Shown here piece after piece: positions 19,819 to 23,919 of a stretch of DNA of 23,919 nt. The notes beneath the pieces are model-generated. The model did not search any database, was not told where the DNA came from, and saw only the letters and a program-made list of their open reading frames with translations. Position 1 is the first letter of the stretch. Every line of letters starts with the position of its first letter. Both the position numbers and the translations under genes were made by a program. Source of the stretch: Mastigamoeba balamuthi (taxonomy: Eukaryota > Evosea > Mastigamoebida > Mastigamoebidae); the NCBI GenBank assembly GCA_902651635.1, contig CACRSC010001925.1, positions 393,192 through 417,110 of the forward strand, in the 5' to 3' direction.

Positions 19819-21909
19819 ATGGCCCGTAGCGAGGAGACCACGTTCAGTACACTCCGGACGGCGTACGACCTGAGAGAGCACGTCCTGCCGATGCTGGCCT
19901 CTGCCTCTGATCTGTTCAGTTTCGCGTTGTCGTGCCCGGAGCTGCTGCTGGTGCCCTCGCTCGGCCAAATCCCCAACATTGATCGCTCGCCACGCGCATC
20001 GCTGCTCAACTGTGTTGTCGGTCTCTGCCGCGCTGCCAGTGGCCCCCACGCGACGCTGTCGCAGTTCGCTGCCGCCCGTGCGCTGCGCTGCATCTACCAG
20101 AACAGAGTGTTCGCTCGCCTCGCGCTCCCGCCAGCGCTGCCTGCGCCCCCCGTTCTACAGCAGTGCAGAATCGCAGCCGACGACGCGGACCTGAGCGACC
20201 TGCCTCTGGCGCCGCTGTCCCTGGACTCTGTGCGGAAGCCTCTGTACCTCAGGATGGACGACAACGGCCTGCCCCTGGGCGCCGACGCCGACGAGGTCGC
20301 AGACCTGGCAGCCCCGCTGCGCGTCGCCCGCGACGACCCCGCCGCCGGCCTCAGGGCCGCGCTGCTCGCCGCCCGCTCGGTGCTCGCCACAACGCCACTG
20401 GACGCCGTGCTCGCGCGGGCATTTGACGACGCAGAGGCAGCGCTGGGGCCCACGAAGGCGCTCAGCCTGGCCGAGGGCCTGGCGCTGTCGTGCGCCCTGG
20501 GGGCTGAGGAGCTCGTGCGCGCGTTTGGCGAGGCGCTGGGAGGCGAGGCCGCACACAAGGAGGCCCGCGCTCGTCTGCTCGTCTGTGTGGCCAGCGCAAG
20601 CGGCGACGGAGGCGCAGTCCTGCGAGTGCTCGCGTTGCCGCCGTTCTCGCTGGGCCACGGCGACGCGCACGCCGGGCGGCTGCGCTGCGACCACTGGCTG
20701 TTCGACCCGCACAGGTCGCTGGCCGAGCCCTGGGCGCTGGGCCGCACTCCCCCGCAAGAGAACTACCGCGTCGTGCAGCCCCACTACGCCCTCTGCGCGG
20801 CCGCGGCCACCGGCGACGTCGCTGCGATCCGCGCGCTCGTCGGCGAGCCCTACGCCATCGCCAGCGAGCCCCCGCTGGGCTTCGCCGACACGAGCCTCGG
20901 GTGCGTGAGCCACGCCGTCGAGGTCGCCTGCGCCTGCGGCAGGGCCGAGTCGCTCGCAGCGCTGCAGGAGCTGCCGCTCAGCCCGGGCCGCTGCGGGCTG
21001 CTGCTCTCGTCGTGGAACCTCGGGATGGCGTTCGCCTCTGGCAGCGTCGCGACGGTCGACGCGCTGGCGAGGCCTCCGTGGGGCCTCGGCCACATCGACG
21101 CCAAGTGCCAGCTGCGCATACTGCTGGGCCGCTGGGGCCCCGGCAGCGCCGCAGTCCTGCGCAGGCTCAAGCAGCCGCCCTACAGCGTCCGGTGGCCCGA
21201 CGTGGCCCCGTCGTACTTTCCCAACGGCCGCGTCGTCGTCGAGGCCCTCGCGGTGCTCACGCAGGAGCCTCACGCCGTCACTCGGGAGCAGGCAGCGAGG
21301 CACCGCCACAGCCTGGGCGAGCTCTTCCGCTTCGTCGACAGCGACGACGATGCCGCGCAGCTGCTGTCGCTGCTCAGTGGGGCCCCGTTCTTCCTGACGC
21401 CCCTTGAGGCACGTGGGATGCGCCTTCTGGCCAGGGCAGCCCACAACGGCCTCTGCGGCATGTTGGCAGCGCTGGCCAGGCCTCCGTACGGGCTGGGACG
21501 CATCGAAGCGGTGGCAGCCAAGTGCCTGCGCAAGGCCTGCAAGCACGGGATGGCCCGCGTTCTCGACGTGCTGGCGGCGCCCCCGTTCTCGCTGGGCCAC
21601 AGCGACGTCGAAATCCTCGACGTCGCCGCCATCGTTGTGCGCAGCGTGTACCTGACGCGGTCCGCTGCGGTTCTGAAGAGGCTCGTGAGGCACCCATACG
21701 ACATGGAGGCGGAGGCGGTGAGGAGGGCCGTGAGGGAGACGCTGGAGAAGGGCAGTCTGGGAGAACTGTGCGCTTTGCACAATGTGAGCTCGTGGACGAG
21801 GCTAGAGCACCCCTCACGGAGCGTCATTTCAGTGCTGACGGAGCCGCCTTTCAGCTGCCCAGAGGCTAAGCGTCTCTTTGTGTTACCACAGCGGGCAGAA
21901 GAAGAGTGA
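19819..21909 (+). CDS. Intronless helical-repeat (degenerate ankyrin-like) protein with F-box-like N-terminus, 696 aa
   Basis: The frame is open from upstream of 19528, but the ATG at 19819 (MARSEETTFSTLR) is chosen because the shortened paralogue at 22120 aligns from the same point. Residues about 16-45 (YDLREHVLPML..DLFSFALSCPELL) resemble an F-box: a helix, a Leu-Pro, then a hydrophobic segment ending in Ser-Cys-Pro-Glu-Leu-Leu. From about residue 125 the protein is a chain of helical pairs in which a recurring PPFSLGH, PPWGLGH or PPYGLGR loop (near residues 275, 418, 555 and 588) follows a Val/Leu-rich helix, much like degenerate ankyrin repeats. F-box plus ankyrin proteins commonly act as substrate adaptors of SCF ubiquitin ligases; that role is inferred. 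There are no introns, unlike huntingtin. An AATAAA lies 45 bases past the stop. F-box assignment is tentative. Confidence 0.75.
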   Translation: MARSEETTFSTLRTAYDLREHVLPMLASASDLFSFALSCPELLLVPSLGQIPNIDRSPRASLLNCVVGLCRAASGPHATLSQFAAARALRCIYQNRVFARLALPPALPAPPVLQQCRIAADDADLSDLPLAPLSLDSVRKPLYLRMDDNGLPLGADADEVADLAAPLRVARDDPAAGLRAALLAARSVLATTPLDAVLARAFDDAEAALGPTKALSLAEGLALSCALGAEELVRAFGEALGGEAAHKEARARLLVCVASASGDGGAVLRVLALPPFSLGHGDAHAGRLRCDHWLFDPHRSLAEPWALGRTPPQENYRVVQPHYALCAAAATGDVAAIRALVGEPYAIASEPPLGFADTSLGCVSHAVEVACACGRAESLAALQELPLSPGRCGLLLSSWNLGMAFASGSVATVDALARPPWGLGHIDAKCQLRILLGRWGPGSAAVLRRLKQPPYSVRWPDVAPSYFPNGRVVVEALAVLTQEPHAVTREQAARHRHSLGELFRFVDSDDDAAQLLSLLSGAPFFLTPLEARGMRLLARAAHNGLCGMLAALARPPYGLGRIEAVAAKCLRKACKHGMARVLDVLAAPPFSLGHSDVEILDVAAIVVRSVYLTRSAAVLKRLVRHPYDMEAEAVRRAVRETLEKGSLGELCALHNVSSWTRLEHPSRSVISVLTEPPFSCPEAKRLFVLPQRAEEE

Positions 21910-21953
21910 GCAACGCAAGAAATTGTCTGGAACAGCCCCTTTCAACTGCCCAC

Positions 21954-21959
21954 AATAAA
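21954..21959 (+). terminator. Polyadenylation signal AATAAA
   Basis: A canonical AATAAA lies 45 bases after the TGA of the 696-codon repeat-protein gene, a normal distance for a protist 3' UTR. There is no other coding sequence nearby on this strand that it could serve. Confidence 0.6.
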
Positions 21960-22119
21960 TGGAGATGTAGCCTCATTCCTTACATCCTCCGAATATAATT
22001 GGATGCTGATGCCGGTGGATCCATGGCCTACGTGTAACTTTTCACTTCAATGGCGTGGCTCACGATACAAGCGCTCCTGGTACGCGTTTCTTTGCTAGCT
22101 TACACAAGAAAGCAACTCA

Positions 22120-22713
22120 ATGATGTGCATCAACGAGAGCGACCTGAGGGCAGTACGGACGGCATACGACCTGCGAGAGTGGGTCCTGCCCTCGCTGGCC
22201 TCGACCACCGGCATGCTGAGCGTCGCCAACTCGTGCCCTTCCTCAGCCGACTTCCCAGCGTGGCTGGTTCGCGTCTCAAGGCGCTGCTCCACAGCAATTT
22301 CTCGCGGTCTGCAGTGCATCCTCCGGCCCCCACACGACGCTCTCGCAGCCCGCTGCGGCTCGGACGCTGCTCTTCGTTGCTGCATGCAAACCGCTCGTTC
22401 GCCTCGCGCTGCCCCTCGGTTGCCTCCGCCCCGTAGACCAGGCCGACGCGTTGGCGGAGCCCCCTTTCTCAATGGGCCACAGCGACATAGCGGTCCTCGA
22501 CGTTGCGGCCATTGTGGTCGCGCGTCCGGAGTGCTGCGCAGGCTCCTCCTGACCCCCTACGACATGGAGGCTGCTGCAGTGCGCCGGGCTATTTCGCAGA
22601 TATGCTTGGACGGCAGTCTTTCTGCTCTGCGTGTTGCACAGCGATGCGATGGGGACTGCCCTCCGTCGCCACGGGTGGTCTCTGATTTGGTGAATCCTCC
22701 CTTTTTTGTGTGA
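22120..22713 (+). pseudogene. Shortened, frame-shifted paralogue of the 19819-21909 gene
   Basis: The start (LRAVRTAYDLREWVLPSLAS) matches the N-terminus of the neighbouring gene and the end (TPYDMEAAAVRRAI, then DGSL) matches its last repeat. In between, similarity continues in different frames: VPFLSRLPSVAGSRLKALL in one, SGPHTTLSQPAAARTL and EPPFSMGHSDIAVLDVAA in another. At least three frame changes are therefore needed to follow the ancestral protein. About 470 central residues are missing, from after RLALP to before the last PPFSLGH loop. The first and last parts share a frame, so 197 codons are still open from 22120, but the middle would be unrelated sequence. Most likely a decayed tandem duplicate. 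Confidence 0.75.
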
Positions 22714-22869
22714 AGCGGCGAGGCACCTATTTGCTCCCGTTGGCAGACCAACAGATCAGGTTGTATGATGAGGGCAGCTCGTTAATCTCCAACGATACAG
22801 ATTCAAATCCCGCTCTATGCTGTATGAAGAACGAAAGGAAAGGAGGAACTCCAACGAGCACATTTGCTC

Positions 22870-23919
22870 TTAGGTAACGCAAGGGAGGGAAAATGGAGTA
22901 CGCAAAAGTATCAGATCAGCTACGTAAGTGGGAACAGCGTTACTCGGGAGTACTCGAGGACCCTGTGCAGCGAAGCTCCCGTTCTTGAACTTAGCGACAG
23001 CCGCGGCCTTGTTCCACAGGTGCACCGCCGTCGAGCTGCGCGCGACCTCTGCGAAGAGCTCGTCCTCTGCGCTGTGCAGGTAGTGCCCGGCGTTCTGCCA
23101 CCGCGTGGGCTGGAACCTCCCCACCCTGCTGGGCGTGCACGACAGGTCCGCGTCCCAGCGGCCCTCGATCGCCTCACGGTGCTCCTCGTAGGCGCGTGTC
23201 AGGGCCCGCGGGCCCTGGCAGCCCCAGCAGCGCGGGTCGTAGTGCGCCCCGATGTACGCGAGGACCAGGGCAGCGAACTTGTTGCCGCGGTCGAACGACA
23301 GGAGCGCGTTGTTGAGGCTCACGTTCTGCGCGCGGCTGCGGTGGCCCGTGTGGCGCATCACGACGGGCGGGTCCAGCGCGGGCCACGGGTGCGGCACCCC
23401 GGCGATGCCCCCGAGGTCCGCGCACGTCGTGTTGGTCGCGGGCTCGCCGTCGGTGCCGAGCTCGCGGACGAAGATCATGTCGGTGTCGGCGTAGGTCCCG
23501 CCGTAGACGTAGAGCAGCGCGAGGCGCAGCCAGTCGGCCCAGTGCGCGTAGAAGTGCCGCGACGACCTGCGCCACTCGTCCGCCCGCAGCCCCCACGCGG
23601 CCGCCGCCGCGGGCAGGCGCTCGCAGAGGGCCCGCGTGTCGGTGCGGGCCACGCGGACGTTGTGGCCGTAGTACCAGAGCTCCGCGAACCACCACTCGGG
23701 CAGCGCCTCGGCGTAGACGCACACGCAGGCGTCGGCGTGGTGCCGCACGATGCTCTCGGCCGAGCGCAGCTGCAGCGCCGTGTACGTCTCGCGCGCCGTC
23801 GACCAGACCTGCACGAACCTCCGGCCCCTGCAGGGCTGCGCCGCGCACTCCCACGCCGGCCCCGCGGCCCGCTGCCCGCACGCGTCCTCCAGCGCCGCCG
23901 CCAGCGCCTCGACGCGACT
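22870..23919 (-). CDS. GT32-family glycosyltransferase (DXD / alpha-1,4-glycosyltransferase-like), 5' end outside window
   Basis: The frame is open from the window edge at 23919 to the stop at 22870-22872, about 349 codons, and its start lies outside. Features in order: VQVWSTARETYTALQLRSAESI (strand-helix of the nucleotide-sugar fold), a helix with YAHWADWLRLALLYVYGG, then GGTYADTDMIFV, whose D-T-D (about 23480-23488) is the metal-binding DXD motif, and near the end AVHLWNKAA (about 23008-23025), the conserved C-terminal motif of the Gb3-synthase-like domain. Relatives transfer Gal or GlcNAc to glycoproteins or glycolipids in the Golgi as type II membrane proteins; the membrane anchor would be upstream. 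The last 30 residues look poorly conserved and could reflect an unrecognised intron. The gene is convergent with the shortened repeat-protein copy. Confidence 0.85.
   Translation of the reverse strand, partial: SRVEALAAALEDACGQRAAGPAWECAAQPCRGRRFVQVWSTARETYTALQLRSAESIVRHHADACVCVYAEALPEWWFAELWYYGHNVRVARTDTRALCERLPAAAAAWGLRADEWRRSSRHFYAHWADWLRLALLYVYGGTYADTDMIFVRELGTDGEPATNTTCADLGGIAGVPHPWPALDPPVVMRHTGHRSRAQNVSLNNALLSFDRGNKFAALVLAYIGAHYDPRCWGCQGPRALTRAYEEHREAIEGRWDADLSCTPSRVGRFQPTRWQNAGHYLHSAEDELFAEVARSSTAVHLWNKAAAVAKFKNGSFAAQGPRVLPSNAVPTYVADLILLRTPFSLPCVT

Noticed and set aside
22740-22835. tRNA-like 3' segment (gattcaaatcccgc)
   Set aside because: It resembles a T-loop, but the bases before the loop (acaga) do not pair with those after it (cccgc), and no acceptor stem or anticodon arm could be drawn.

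Overview
The window is nuclear DNA of a GC-rich eukaryote. It carries spliceosomal GT-AG introns, ER signal and GPI-anchor signals, a Golgi-type glycosyltransferase, and exons with a strong preference for G or C at third codon positions. Gene density and short introns suggest a free-living protist, perhaps an amoebozoan or a similar lineage. I cannot name the species from the sequence alone.

Layout: 1-890 is AT-rich sequence without a recognisable gene. 1110-10913 (+) is one large gene of about 15 exons encoding a huntingtin (HTT) orthologue of roughly 2,590 residues. It is colinear with animal huntingtin from the N-terminal HEAT repeats to the C-terminal HEAT domain. It lacks the N-terminal polyQ/polyP stretch but has a short CAG tract in an internal loop and a proline-rich tail with QQQ at its C-terminus. 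Convergent to it, 11762-11118 (-) encodes a small two-pass membrane protein with one intron. Next, 13343-11951 (-) is an eight-exon gene for a cysteine-rich, probably GPI-anchored surface protein with very short introns. Divergent from that, 14143-14807 (+) is a paralogue of the two-pass protein with the same intron position.

14551-18088 is a tandem duplication of a unit of about 1.76 kb. It starts inside the first membrane helix of the 14143-14807 gene, and the copies meet at a single ambiguous base (n at 16309). The second copy holds a 5'-truncated version of the gene in which the splice acceptor is lost but a 2-nt deletion keeps the intron-retained frame open. Each unit also holds two pairs of a short repeat whose halves lie about 66 bp apart. 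18089-19818 is gene-poor.

19819-21909 (+) is an intronless gene for a helical-repeat (degenerate ankyrin-like) protein with an F-box-like N-terminus. 22120-22713 (+) is a shortened, frame-shifted paralogue. 23919-22870 (-) is the 3' part of a GT32 glycosyltransferase gene that runs off the window.

The genes do not form one pathway. Huntingtin is a cytoplasmic scaffold, the 11-15 kb genes look like a cluster of cell-surface and membrane proteins, and the last third holds members of a repeat-protein family and a secretory-pathway enzyme. Exon structures were worked out by hand from reading frames, splice-site phase and remembered huntingtin sequence. No alignment program was run.
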